Positions 15,524 through 24,230 of a DNA stretch of 37,562 nt are shown here, piece by piece; the stretch's first letter is position 1, and every line of letters begins with the position of its first letter. This DNA is from Candidatus Heimdallarchaeota archaeon (GTDB taxonomy: Archaea; Asgardarchaeota; Heimdallarchaeia; Heimdallarchaeales; Heimdallarchaeaceae), in assembly GCA_016840095.1 (NCBI GenBank), contig JAEOSZ010000019.1, forward strand, positions 1 through 37,562. Direction: 5' to 3'. Below the pieces are notes generated by a model, which was not told the DNA's origin, did no database searches, and worked only from the letters and a program-made list of their open reading frames with translations. The position numbers and the translations under genes are program-made.

Positions 15524-16542
15524 TAGTAATCAACCTTACCCATATATCTTCTAATTGATTTATCATGTCCCCGAGCTTCTGAAAAATAATCCATCAAACG
15601 TCTAGTTGCTGCATCTAAAACAATAGCAGAAACAAAGGGACGAATATCTTTATCGATTCCTTCTAATTTATAGTCTTTTGAATCAAAATTGATGAACCCT
15701 CCACAGTATTTTTCTCCAAATCGTTTTACTCTTTCTGCTTCTTTGCGATGAGGTGTTTCATCAATTAGATTTATTACAGGAAAAGATTCATCTACAAGTT
15801 CAAATGGTCCATGAAAGAATTCAGCAGCTACTATAGGAGTAACATGCATCCAAAACATCTCCATAAAGGAATTATAAGCTAACATATATGCAGAATGAAA
15901 CATAGGTCCTGCTCCAACAACAAACATAGAATCATGAGAAGAGTATTCCTTTGTAAATTCTTGAATTCGTTTTTCAGTTTGTTCCAGAGCAGAATGTAAA
16001 GCAGAAGGAAGGTTCCTTAAAGATGAAATCAACTTATCATGGATATCCCAATTGTGTGGTTCGGCTTCTGAAAAATAACCACTCACTAAAGCACTTGTAA
16101 CAATGAACCGGGAATAATCTCCTAGTTTTGTATCTCCAAATAGAAGCTTTTGGTCTACATTCAGACTTAAAGGAGTATCAGCTAATCTGGTAATTCCAAT
16201 ACTATAACATGGTTTATTTTTACAATATTTTGCGGCTTTAACTATTTCAGGAGTAGTTCCAGAATAAGAACCTAGAATAACAACCGTATGTTCATCAATG
16301 AACTTTGGATCTTGATGAATAAATTCTGCAGGATAGTAAGAATAGCATCTTGTTTGAGTGCTTTTCTTCTCTATCCAATAGGTAATTGTAGACATAATGC
16401 GATAAGGAGCACCACAGCCAACGAAAACTAGTTTGGAGAATCCTTTCTCAAAGAGAATTCGTCCAAGTTCAGCTGCTTCATCAATTAGAGAAACTGCATT
16501 ATCTAAATAATGTATAAATTGAATTTTATCAATAGATTGCAT
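15523..16542 (-). CDS. frlB: SIS-domain sugar isomerase/deglycase, fructoselysine-6-phosphate deglycase-like
   Basis: 339 residues with two SIS domains. The first holds VFVGCGAPYRIM (39-50) and the phosphosugar loop GSYSGTTPEIVKAA (91-104). The second starts MFVVGAGPMFHSAYMLAYNSFMEMFW and contains AAEFFHGPFELVDES (239-253), whose Glu241 and His244 are the catalytic residues expected for this branch and for GlmS-like isomerases. The end RRYMGKVDY matches FrlB-type proteins. No glutaminase domain is present, so it is not GlmS. It should split fructosamine 6-phosphate into glucose 6-phosphate and the amine. A CTTATAATTT box about 25 bp before ATG indicates a leaderless promoter for the frlB-frlD pair. 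No dedicated transporter gene is adjacent. Confidence 0.75.
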   Translation of the reverse strand: MQSIDKIQFIHYLDNAVSLIDEAAELGRILFEKGFSKLVFVGCGAPYRIMSTITYWIEKKSTQTRCYSYYPAEFIHQDPKFIDEHTVVILGSYSGTTPEIVKAAKYCKNKPCYSIGITRLADTPLSLNVDQKLLFGDTKLGDYSRFIVTSALVSGYFSEAEPHNWDIHDKLISSLRNLPSALHSALEQTEKRIQEFTKEYSSHDSMFVVGAGPMFHSAYMLAYNSFMEMFWMHVTPIVAAEFFHGPFELVDESFPVINLIDETPHRKEAERVKRFGEKYCGGFINFDSKDYKLEGIDKDIRPFVSAIVLDAATRRLMDYFSEARGHDKSIRRYMGKVDY

Positions 16543-16743
16543 CGAAATTCATTTTCATATTATTGAAATAAATTATAAGATTTGTTCACTTATCTTCTTT
16601 CGAAAATACCAAAAAAAACCGATTAGTTTTGAATTGTCATTTATTTCTTAAAGGAAGAAAGTTTACTTCTGTTTGGATGTCTTGACTCATCTAATAGAAA
16701 CAATGTAGACATGAAATAAAAAAGGATTTTGAAGAAGGAAGAA

Positions 16744-17796
16744 CTAGTTTTTCTCCATCCATGTTCTTCCGTTCCAATGGGTCATGTCTTTAGTAGCTTT
16801 TCCATCTGGTTTCTTACCAACTGCTAATTCTTCTTCAGTTAACCAGTACATGGAAGGATGTTCAGTATTGTAGAGGATATTGTATGCTTGTGGCATATGT
16901 TCAACTATTACATGAGCGCTTATATCACCCTCGTAGATTTCACCATCATGTTCCATTCCAATTGGGCTTTCTAGCTCTACTTCGACCTTCTTTGCATGTT
17001 TATATTCTGTTCCTTTAAGATTCAAGTGCTCTCCTTTGAAAATCTTTTGAATGCCTAAAAGTGTCTGAAACTTAGTCATATCTCTTGAGATAAATACATC
17101 AAAGAAGTCATTTTGAGGATGTGCATGAACACAAGACAACATACCACCTCCAAGAGATTTTCCTATACCAATTGCTATTAGCATCAATCTGAAATCCATT
17201 GGATCCCCATCATCTAGAATGATTGTTCCTTTTCTTTGTTTTACTGTAGCTAATTTTTTCAAAGCAAGGAAAGTATATTTTGATGGACCTTTTATCCATT
17301 TCATCTCTCCTTCCAAGTTTCCTATATTCACTAATGATGAAATTCCAAAATCGAAACTATTCCCAAAGTATACTTCAAATTTAGTATCAGGATATTTAAC
17401 ATGTCCAATTGAAGAGGGTGAAACAGCTGTTTTTTCTAGCAATGTTCTAGCTGCATTTTCCGGATTCCATGGAATCCCCATAAAAGTGCATAAATCATTT
17501 CCTGTTCCAAAAGGCAAAACACCAAAAGCAACACTTTTTCGTTTCTGTTCAGAGAAACTCATTATACCATTTATTGCTTCATTTACAACTCCATCTCCAC
17601 TTGCAACAATTATTCTATTAAAACCATCATTAATTGCTTGTTTTGTAAGTTCTTGCCCTTGTGCTCTGTTTGTAGTAAAAACAACATCATAATCAATCCC
17701 ACTTTCCTTAATCACTGGTTCAGCTTTTTCCCACCTTTTGGGACACAAACCTGATCCAGCATTTGGATTAACGATAAATTTCCATTTAAAAGCCAT
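16744..17796 (-). CDS. Diacylglycerol-kinase-family lipid kinase (YegS/BmrU/sphingosine-kinase type)
   Basis: 350 residues. The N-terminal catalytic domain starts FIVNPNAGSG (nucleotide loop), then IIVASGDGVVNEAINGI, the family's GGDGT-x-NEV equivalent with Ser and Val replacing a Gly and Thr, and FGVLPFGTGNDLCTFMGIP, the conserved G-T-G-N-D. The C-terminal beta-sandwich contains FGNSFDFGISSLVNIG, IGIGKSLGGGMLSCVHAHPQNDFFDVF (the usual ...GGG....P.A..DDG..D equivalent) and IGMEHDGEIYEGD. Such enzymes phosphorylate lipid alcohols with ATP at the membrane; in an archaeon the substrate is probably an archaeol-type lipid or unknown. About 40 residues longer than bacterial YegS at the C-terminus (WLTEEELAVGKKPDGKATKDM...). 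It reads away from the BtrH/C39-like gene. Confidence 0.88.
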   Translation of the reverse strand: MAFKWKFIVNPNAGSGLCPKRWEKAEPVIKESGIDYDVVFTTNRAQGQELTKQAINDGFNRIIVASGDGVVNEAINGIMSFSEQKRKSVAFGVLPFGTGNDLCTFMGIPWNPENAARTLLEKTAVSPSSIGHVKYPDTKFEVYFGNSFDFGISSLVNIGNLEGEMKWIKGPSKYTFLALKKLATVKQRKGTIILDDGDPMDFRLMLIAIGIGKSLGGGMLSCVHAHPQNDFFDVFISRDMTKFQTLLGIQKIFKGEHLNLKGTEYKHAKKVEVELESPIGMEHDGEIYEGDISAHVIVEHMPQAYNILYNTEHPSMYWLTEEELAVGKKPDGKATKDMTHWNGRTWMEKN

Positions 17797-17875
17797 GAAA
17801 GCTATTTTTATTCAACCTACTTATAAACTCTTCATCATTCTCTGTTTATATAACGATGGAAATAGTTTTCCAAAA

Positions 17876-17889
17876 AGCTAAAATTAGCT
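17876..17889 (+). promoter_or_regulatory. Inverted repeat in divergent promoter region
   Basis: AGCTAA and TTAGCT flank two A residues as a perfect palindrome between the divergent lipid-kinase and BtrH/C39-like genes, just upstream of a TTATAAAT box (about 17899-17906). Position suits a regulator site; by chance such repeats do occur in AT-rich DNA. Confidence 0.3.
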
Positions 17890-17930
17890 AAAAACTTAAT
17901 TATAAATCAAACCTAGTTAGAAGTGATAAT

Positions 17931-18926
17931 ATGAGTGATGATGATTTTGTCTTACCTGTACTTCCAGAATATCAACCTTGTTGGATTTCCTATTTAGGAG
18001 CAGCTTCAGGAATTCTGAGATCTTTAGGAAAGATGGTAGGTATTGATCAAGTTGGCGGATACAGTGGCTGGTCGTTTTTAGTCAATATTCATACAAAAGA
18101 TCTCTGTCCTTCAGGACCTACAGCTCACAAAGCATATGGAGAGATTATTAAGGGAACAGAAAGCTTAGGATTCAATGTATCTGGAATAAATCAACCCGAT
18201 CTAATTACTGAAGATGAGGGAGAGGTTAAACAAGATGTTTTATTTGAAAGATTCTTCACTAAATTGAAGCAAGATCTTAACAAACTGAACAAACCAGCAA
18301 TCATTTGGGGAATTCCTGTTCCAGAATATGGAATAGTTTATGGTTTCAGTGGTGATTCGTACATAGTAAGTACCCTTAGGCATTTACACAATCAACCAGA
18401 AGACCCAATAAAATTCAATGAATTGCAAGCTCCAGGTGGTTTACACGCATTCTACTTCACTGATGAGAATGAAGGGATAACTGAAGAGAAAAATAAAGAA
18501 GCAATAGAGAGAGCCATAAGAATGGCAAAAGGAGATGGATTTACTGTTCCAAATTATGTTGCTGGTCCGATGGCATTTGATGTCTGGGCTTCTATTTTGG
18601 AAAAAGGAGAATTTGACAAAAACTCTTACCATGGGAATAGCTATAATGCTGCATGTACCCATGAGGGTTTGCATGTCTCAGCTGAATTCCTATATAGTTT
18701 AGCAATAGAATTTTCTGGAACACAAATGGAAGATTTTCTTAAGAAAGCTTCAACAGAATATGAAGAAGCAGCTGACCTTATGAAAGAATTTGTTGAAATT
18801 TTTCCATTTGGATTTGAAGGAAAATTATCTAAAGATAACTGTCTAAAAGGTGTTGAACTACTAAGAACTATCAAACCCAAAATAGAAAAAGCTATTCATT
18901 TCATGAAAGATGCAATTTCAAACTAG
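17931..18926 (+). CDS. BtrH/C39-like domain protein, function unknown
   Basis: 331 residues, no signal peptide. The start LPEYQPCWISYLGAASGILRSLG resembles the beginning of papain/C39-like BtrH_N proteins, where an N-terminal Cys-containing helix is followed by a long insertion; Cys18 would be the candidate nucleophile and His/Asp partners may lie around GLHAFYF. PNYVAGPMAFDVWASILEKGEF (about 203-224) carries the G..A(F/Y)..W...L motif I associate with this group. The last third is helical (SAEFLYSLAIEFSG..., EYEEAADLMKEFVEIFPFG). A hydrolase or acyltransferase is possible, but the family call is from memory of pattern only. ATG 17931 is preceded by AAGTGAT and a TATA box. Confidence 0.5.
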   Translation: MSDDDFVLPVLPEYQPCWISYLGAASGILRSLGKMVGIDQVGGYSGWSFLVNIHTKDLCPSGPTAHKAYGEIIKGTESLGFNVSGINQPDLITEDEGEVKQDVLFERFFTKLKQDLNKLNKPAIIWGIPVPEYGIVYGFSGDSYIVSTLRHLHNQPEDPIKFNELQAPGGLHAFYFTDENEGITEEKNKEAIERAIRMAKGDGFTVPNYVAGPMAFDVWASILEKGEFDKNSYHGNSYNAACTHEGLHVSAEFLYSLAIEFSGTQMEDFLKKASTEYEEAADLMKEFVEIFPFGFEGKLSKDNCLKGVELLRTIKPKIEKAIHFMKDAISN

Positions 18927-19126
18927 AATTTTATTCAACTTTAGCCTGCCATTCAACATTTTGTTTGCCCTACTTTACGAAAAAAGTATTTTTAAGAGCA
19001 AAATAGGTGAAATTTTCAAGAAACTTCCAAAAATCTACAGCTTTCTTACTTAGGTAGTTGTTTGTTAAAGATAATAATAGAAAGAATCAATTTTCATTAT
19101 AGAGCTTCTAAAAAAAGCATAAAAAT

Positions 19127-19387
19127 CTACTCAAGAGGCCATCTATTCTCCTCTAATGGATTCCCACATTTTCTACAAACATTATGTTTGAATTGAGGAT
19201 AACCAAATTTATCTAGTCCATTCTCAATTTTTATTGCTTGAGTACAGATAAAATCAAAATTACAATGAGAACAATGAAAGTAAGTAACAGGTTTTTTTAA
19301 CATCGGCGAAATCATCTGTCTAGGGCAAGAAGACCGCCCAACTGCCTTAGAACAATCACAAACCAGATGATTTCCTACGACAGTCAT
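19127..19387 (-). CDS. Small eight-cysteine (zinc-binding) protein, copy 1
   Basis: 86 residues with cysteines at 10, 12, 21, 39, 42, 48, 71 and 74 plus His7 and His38. The last four form HC-x-x-C ... C-x-x-CG pairs, so two structural zinc sites are likely. The copy at 36880-37203 has all eight cysteines and both histidines at exactly the same positions, plus shared CDC.K.V, IKIE, D..G.P, LE and WP. No DNA-binding or catalytic motif is seen. The gene stands alone; a TTATATATG box lies about 40 bp before ATG 19387. An uncharacterised family. Confidence 0.75.
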   Translation of the reverse strand: MTVVGNHLVCDCSKAVGRSSCPRQMISPMLKKPVTYFHCSHCNFDFICTQAIKIENGLDKFGYPQFKHNVCRKCGNPLEENRWPLE

Positions 19388-19458
19388 GAGTTAAATCCAA
19401 ATGACCCCAATAAAAGATTTTGCATATATAAAAAAGAGAAAAAAAGAAACAAAAGTGA

Positions 19459-19926
19459 TTAAGGAATGTTAATCGGTATACTACCTAAATCTTGAGCTAA
19501 GAAGTTCAAAGGAATTCCGATATATATAGGTACTACAGTAATTAATGCTTCCAGAGATATAGAACCGCCTCCTGTTATAAGAGCGACTACATCAAGCTCA
19601 AAATTAACAGTAAATTCTACCGTCTGGTTGGTACCTAATTTCACAGTTGCTTCTATAGGATCACCAAAAGTTGATGACCCATTCATAATTACAACATCTA
19701 ATCTTGCTGATTTAGGTATGTAACCAAGTTTCGGTGTTGAAACCGTTGTTGTCACATCAACGGAGCTATTATCAGGTGCTAGAGTGATTACAGGAGTTGA
19801 ATAGGAGAATGCTCCCGGATTATCGTTGAAAGTTTTCCAACTCAAATAAACATCTATACCAATAACTGCGCCCCCAGCTAAAATCAACAGAAAAATGACC
19901 AGAAAAACTTTTACGCCAGTTTTCAT
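19459..19926 (-). CDS. Membrane-anchored LEA2/WHy-like surface protein
   Basis: 155 residues. Residues 6-26 (KVFLVIFLLILAGGAVIGIDV) are a signal anchor, leaving about 125 residues outside the cell. These are beta-rich: VITLAPDNSSVDVTTTVSTPKLGYIPKSARLDVVIMNG, then FGDPIEATVKLGTNQTVEFTVNFELD. That alternation of a strand, a x-x-N..., and a second amphipathic strand is the layout of LEA2/WHy domains, common in archaeal surface proteins. Asn-Ser-Ser and Asn-Gln-Thr sequons suggest N-glycosylation. The family call is from pattern, moderately sure; function unknown. A small orphan gene between the Cys-rich gene and the DegV operon, on the opposite strand to DegV. Confidence 0.6.
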   Translation of the reverse strand: MKTGVKVFLVIFLLILAGGAVIGIDVYLSWKTFNDNPGAFSYSTPVITLAPDNSSVDVTTTVSTPKLGYIPKSARLDVVIMNGSSTFGDPIEATVKLGTNQTVEFTVNFELDVVALITGGGSISLEALITVVPIYIGIPLNFLAQDLGSIPINIP

Positions 19927-20020
19927 AACTAATTAAGGGCAACCCAACAATATAAACGTTTGCAGATTGCAAAAGACTCAATCACTTCCTAAATAATTGG
20001 TTGAAGGTTGCCAACTAATC

Positions 20021-20042
20021 TTTATATATTACTAAAGGAGGT
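20021..20042 (+). promoter_or_regulatory. TATA box and strong Shine-Dalgarno site before the first degV-like gene
   Basis: TTTATATATT (20021-20030) is followed by AAAGGAGGT (20034-20042), nine bases before ATG 20052. The box is too close to the SD for a standard +25 initiation that includes it, so initiation may use a further upstream TATA, or the true start of transcription lies nearer. The SD is the strongest in the window. Confidence 0.45.
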
Positions 20043-20051
20043 TAAAGCTTT

Positions 20052-20927
20052 ATGACTAAAAATTTTGGAATCATTACTGATTCTGGTGCTGATTTCAGTT
20101 TAGATTATATGAAAGAAAATGATGTAGTTCTTATACCAACTAGAATTATGATTGGTGAAGCAGAATATATCGATCGCAATAATATTACTAGAGATGAAAT
20201 CATTGATTTGATGCTCAATGAAAAGGTTAAAACATCTACTTCAGTAGCTACTCCTGCTGATTTTCATCAAATAATTTCAGATACTCTTGAAAAACATAAT
20301 CAGGTTCTCTTTATAGGTATTAGTACTAAAATGTCTGCAACCATACAAAATGCACTTTTAACCGCTAAAAGATTGAAAACTGAGAATTTTACTGCTTTTG
20401 ATACAGAGACTGTATCTTGGGGTATGACATTTCTCCTTGATCATGCAGTAAGAAGAAGAGACCAAGGGATCTCATTAGATAGGGTTATTGAAGAACTAAA
20501 TCAAATGAAATCTAATCTTAAACTTTTCTTCATGGTAGATACTCTTGAGTATCTAAGAAGAGGAGGTAGGATAGGTGCAGCAAAAAGTCTTCTTGGAACA
20601 CTTATAGGAGCTAAACCTCTACTTACTGTTGAAGATGGAGAAATATCAGCTGCAGAAACAGTCAAAAGTTTTGAAACAGGAATGGAATTCTTTGAAAGAA
20701 TACTAGATGAAAAAACTAAGGAATACGAAAACTATGTTATAGCAATTATCTATGGAATTGAAACTCCAGAATTTATAGATTTTTCACAAAAAGTTAAAAC
20801 AAAATATGCTCCTCTAGTTTTTCACTATGCACCAATCGGTGCTAATATCATCAGTCATGCTGGACCAAAGTTATTCGGTTTTGGTATTATTAAAATTCCA
20901 GATGAAGCAATAGAAGCTTACAAATAA
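20052..20927 (+). CDS. DegV-family fatty-acid-binding protein, copy 1
   Basis: 291 residues matching DegV throughout: IITDSGADF at the start, TSTSVATPADFHQII (the T-S-x-P/x fatty-acid carboxylate contact), VLFIGISTKMSATIQNA (the S(S/T)..SGT..SA equivalent), AFDTETVSWG (DS...S.G), MVDTLEYLRRGGRIGAAKSLLGTLIGAKPLL (family signature) and YAPIGANIISHAGPKLFGFG at the end. DegV proteins bind a fatty acid in a cleft; in Firmicutes a FakB subunit delivers it to the kinase FakA. DegV is uncommon in archaea. The second copy at 31581 is a paralogue of the same length. No FakA-like DAK domain is in the window, though a lipid kinase is 2.3 kb away. ATG is fixed by AAAGGAGGT. Confidence 0.9.
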   Translation: MTKNFGIITDSGADFSLDYMKENDVVLIPTRIMIGEAEYIDRNNITRDEIIDLMLNEKVKTSTSVATPADFHQIISDTLEKHNQVLFIGISTKMSATIQNALLTAKRLKTENFTAFDTETVSWGMTFLLDHAVRRRDQGISLDRVIEELNQMKSNLKLFFMVDTLEYLRRGGRIGAAKSLLGTLIGAKPLLTVEDGEISAAETVKSFETGMEFFERILDEKTKEYENYVIAIIYGIETPEFIDFSQKVKTKYAPLVFHYAPIGANIISHAGPKLFGFGIIKIPDEAIEAYK

Positions 20928-20987
20928 GTTTCTAGCTTTCTTCATTTTTCGATAAAGTATTTATTCTATAATTACTATTCATTTCTA

Positions 20988-21527
20988 ATGACCTATTCAA
21001 TTAAAGATTTTACTTCATTAAAACAAATTCCTAACCAAAGGTTAGAAAAAATATTAGTTCTCCTTATAGAAGAGATTGATGTAAATTATGTAGATAAAAG
21101 AGATCAACCTTTAACTTGGAGTATTAATCACATGTATTCTTGTTCTCATTTGAGTAAACTTGTAGCTCTGACAAGAGGTTTAGAACCAGAAATTGCAGGA
21201 ATTGCAGGAGCAATTCATGATTTATACCTCATTAGAACAGGAATTTTTAAAGAGCATGGTCCTAAGGGAGAAGCTTTAGTTCGGGAATTTCTAACTGATT
21301 ATAATGTTGCATTTGGAGAAGAATTTGGATTAATTTCTGAAGATGAATTCGAGAAAATATGTCTAGCAACAAAATTCCACACTGATAAGAAAAATCAATC
21401 TGATAACAAATTCATTGAATTGATTAAAGATACTGATGCCTTTGATAGATTACTCCATGGTCATAAAATACCAGAACACTATCAACCTAGATGTAAAGCA
21501 GTTCTAAAAAATCTAAATCTTAACTAG
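20988..21527 (+). CDS. HD-domain metal-dependent phosphohydrolase-like protein
   Basis: 179 residues with the HD outline: His54 (SCSHLSKLVAL), His77-Asp78 (GAIHDLYLIRTG), His90 (FKEHGPKGEALV) and KFHTDK later, then IKDTDAFDRLLHG with the last Asp. The spacing H ... HD ... H ... H ... D fits the five-residue HD metal site, so two metals are probable. Likely a nucleotidase or phosphodiesterase, substrate not predictable. No companion domain. A TTTATTCTATAATTA stretch lies about 30 bp before ATG 20988, and the spacer from degV is 60 bp. Confidence 0.75.
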   Translation: MTYSIKDFTSLKQIPNQRLEKILVLLIEEIDVNYVDKRDQPLTWSINHMYSCSHLSKLVALTRGLEPEIAGIAGAIHDLYLIRTGIFKEHGPKGEALVREFLTDYNVAFGEEFGLISEDEFEKICLATKFHTDKKNQSDNKFIELIKDTDAFDRLLHGHKIPEHYQPRCKAVLKNLNLN

Positions 21528-21625
21528 TACATTATATATTACCAAATATTCAAATAACATTTTTAAAATAGTAAAGATTTCTTGGCTATATTCGGTTCTA
21601 GAAATCAAATAAAGTAGGGTAATCT

Positions 21626-24229
21626 ATGAAAAAATATCCAAAAACTATTATAAAATTTTCATTAATATTGATAGTTACAGTTGGGCTATTAACAGCTCTT
21701 TCAATACCTTTAGGTCTTTATCCAAAGTTGGGAAGTTTCCTATTTCCAGGTGAAGGTAGCATTTGGTCGATTCCTCAGGAAATCTCCGTGCAAGAAACTC
21801 TCAAAGTTGCAGGGCTGGAAAATGAAGTTACAGTGTATAGAGATCAATGGGGAGTTCCTCATATTTATGGTGAATCTGAGAAGGATATCATGTTTGCATT
21901 AGGATATGTACAAGCTCAGGATAGACTATTTCAGATGGATATGGCGAGAAGAGCTACTAGAGGGAAATTATCTGAGATATTAGGTCCTAGTATGCTGGAA
22001 TCTGATCAATTCAGCTTAAACAAGCTCAAAGACTATTGGGCTATTCAAACTTATGAATACATGAGAGATAGTCTGGACCTAGCTGATATTGAGATGTTTA
22101 GTATTCTAAATTCTTATACAGATGGTGTAAATTATTATATTGAAAATGCTAAAACATTACCACTGGAATTTCTTTTCTTAAGCTATCAACCAGATTTATG
22201 GTCACCAATTGATTCCTTAGCTTTTGTCAAATATATGTCAGAAATGCTTACTTGGGATTATACAGATTTTACAACTCTTAGAATTCATGATGCTATAGGT
22301 AGAGAAGCTTTCAATGAATTATTCGGTTATCCTCTACCCTATCAAATCCCTGTAACATCAAATTATGGCAGTTATTTAATGAATACTCAAAACATAGATG
22401 AACAAGAAGTAACTTCTTCAGATATATCACATCAAATATCAGAGTTAGTATCTCAGTTTATGAGTGACATAATTAATATTCCAGGAGAGAAAGAATTCAT
22501 TGAACAAAGTTACCAAGTTGGATCAAATAATAATGCTGTCAATGGTAGCAAAACACTTTCTGGAAAACCTATTCTTTCCAATGATATGCATCTAAGCTAC
22601 AATCTTCCTGGAATTTGGTATGAAGCTCATCTTGTTGACCAAAGCCCAGGATCAGATTTCAATGTGTACGGATTTTATCTAGCTGGTGTCCCCTATCAAA
22701 TTGTTGGTCACAATAATTATGTTGGTTGGGGAATGACAAATACTGGAATTGACGTTCTAGATTGGTACTATTACAAAGGAATTAATGATACCCATTATTG
22801 GTACAATGATACAGAAACAGCTTATGAAACAATAGAATATAATATTCCTATCAAAGGACAAAATCCTGATAATTTCATCATTAAAACTACGGTGCATGGT
22901 CCAGTATTTACGAACCTTTTTGACACAAATGTTTACTCTGATTATGTTAATGATGTTATTGCTTGCAAGTGGATTGCACAAAATGTGAGTTTTGAGTTTA
23001 AAACGATTTATGGCTGGTCTCATGCAAGAAACAAAGGAGAATTTGATTTAGCATCAAGTCATTTTACAACTCCAGCACAAAATGTTATCTACGGAGACAT
23101 AGATGGTAACATTGCAATAAGACCTACAGGTAAAATGCCATTACGAGATGATACTAGTATCCCTGGATGGCACTATGGAAACGGTTCTATGCCGTATAAC
23201 GGTTCAGCAGCTCAAGGAGAGTGGCAAGGATTTATCCCATTTGAAGAAATTCCTCACACTGTAAATCCTGATCAAGGATTTATTGTTTCTGCAAACCAAA
23301 TTACAGCAGGACCAGATTTTCTCAATAACTACACCATCCAGAATCCTTTGGATATTGCTTCAGGTTACCGTGCTAGAAGAATCAATGAATTACTAGCAGA
23401 TGCTGAAGATTTAACAATAGAAGATCTAAAAGAAATCCAATTAGATGTTTATTCTACTCGAGCAGGAAACTTTACTCCAATATTTATTGATGTTTTAGCT
23501 CCTATTTCAGCAAAAACATCTACTGAGCTAGCTGCTTTCAACCTTCTTGATAGTTGGGATTATATAATGGATAGAGATTCCGCAGCCGCTTCTGTTTATT
23601 ATATCATATCAGAGATATTTCTAGAAGAAACCTTCAAGGACGAAATGGATCAAGCTGAATGTCCAAGAACACCAAATCATGCTGTACTTGAATGGCTATC
23701 TGTAAATAATGTATCTTCAATTTGGTTTGACAATATCACAACTCCAGAAGTAGAAACAAGAGATGAGATAATCATCAAATCATTTAGAATTGCAGTAGAT
23801 GCACTGGAAGAATTCTTCCAAACAGATGATGTAACAGAATGGAAATGGGGTGAAATAAACCAACTAAAAATCCCTCACATTACTGGATTGTCATCACTAG
23901 GTTATGGACCAATCCCTGTTGATGGATCTGATTCAACACCAAACGTCATCTGGATGAGATCAGTTTGGAGGGATGGAAAAATATTTGTTTCTGAAGCAAG
24001 GGGAGGTGCTTCTGAAAGATTGATTATTGACTTTTCAAATCTAAATAACACTTTGTCAGTTATTCCTTCTGGACAAAGAGCAATTTCTTTTTCAAAGCAC
24101 TATACAGATCAGCTAGAACTGTTTCTTAATGGAGAATATCATGTGCAGTATTTTACCTCTGATTCAGTTGAAAAATTCAAAGAAGAATGGATAGAAAGTA
24201 CTATTCACTTCAAACCAGGAGGTAGCTAA
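21626..24229 (+). CDS. Secreted penicillin acylase-family (S45) Ntn-hydrolase
   Basis: 867 residues, the size of S45 amidase precursors. Residues about 8-30 are a signal anchor. RDQWGVPHIYGESEKDIMFALGYVQAQDRLFQMDMARRATRGKLSEILG (start of the A chain, about 72-120) is the family signature. A spacer runs to about 298, then the chain is expected to be cut before the N-terminal nucleophile Ser300 in QVGSNNNAVNGSKT, followed by LSNDMHL (Asn319, Asp320, His322). The B chain contains GWGMTNTG (about 367-374), IDGNIAIRPTGKMPLR, and QITAGPDF equivalents, and ends in SEARGGASERLIID. It cleaves amides outside the cell: penicillin, acyl-homoserine lactone or long-chain acyl amides; substrate unknown. The next gene starts 1 bp after its stop. 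Confidence 0.9.
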   Translation: MKKYPKTIIKFSLILIVTVGLLTALSIPLGLYPKLGSFLFPGEGSIWSIPQEISVQETLKVAGLENEVTVYRDQWGVPHIYGESEKDIMFALGYVQAQDRLFQMDMARRATRGKLSEILGPSMLESDQFSLNKLKDYWAIQTYEYMRDSLDLADIEMFSILNSYTDGVNYYIENAKTLPLEFLFLSYQPDLWSPIDSLAFVKYMSEMLTWDYTDFTTLRIHDAIGREAFNELFGYPLPYQIPVTSNYGSYLMNTQNIDEQEVTSSDISHQISELVSQFMSDIINIPGEKEFIEQSYQVGSNNNAVNGSKTLSGKPILSNDMHLSYNLPGIWYEAHLVDQSPGSDFNVYGFYLAGVPYQIVGHNNYVGWGMTNTGIDVLDWYYYKGINDTHYWYNDTETAYETIEYNIPIKGQNPDNFIIKTTVHGPVFTNLFDTNVYSDYVNDVIACKWIAQNVSFEFKTIYGWSHARNKGEFDLASSHFTTPAQNVIYGDIDGNIAIRPTGKMPLRDDTSIPGWHYGNGSMPYNGSAAQGEWQGFIPFEEIPHTVNPDQGFIVSANQITAGPDFLNNYTIQNPLDIASGYRARRINELLADAEDLTIEDLKEIQLDVYSTRAGNFTPIFIDVLAPISAKTSTELAAFNLLDSWDYIMDRDSAAASVYYIISEIFLEETFKDEMDQAECPRTPNHAVLEWLSVNNVSSIWFDNITTPEVETRDEIIIKSFRIAVDALEEFFQTDDVTEWKWGEINQLKIPHITGLSSLGYGPIPVDGSDSTPNVIWMRSVWRDGKIFVSEARGGASERLIIDFSNLNNTLSVIPSGQRAISFSKHYTDQLELFLNGEYHVQYFTSDSVEKFKEEWIESTIHFKPGGS

Positions 24230-24230
24230 A

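Noticed and set aside
16543..16743. A gene in the gap between frlB and the lipid kinase
   Set aside because: Only short frames with stops and A/T-rich sequence; a promoter box is the only supported element.
20052..20927. Association of DegV with the HD gene as a proven operon
   Set aside because: The 60-bp gap contains a plausible separate promoter, so I did not call them co-transcribed.
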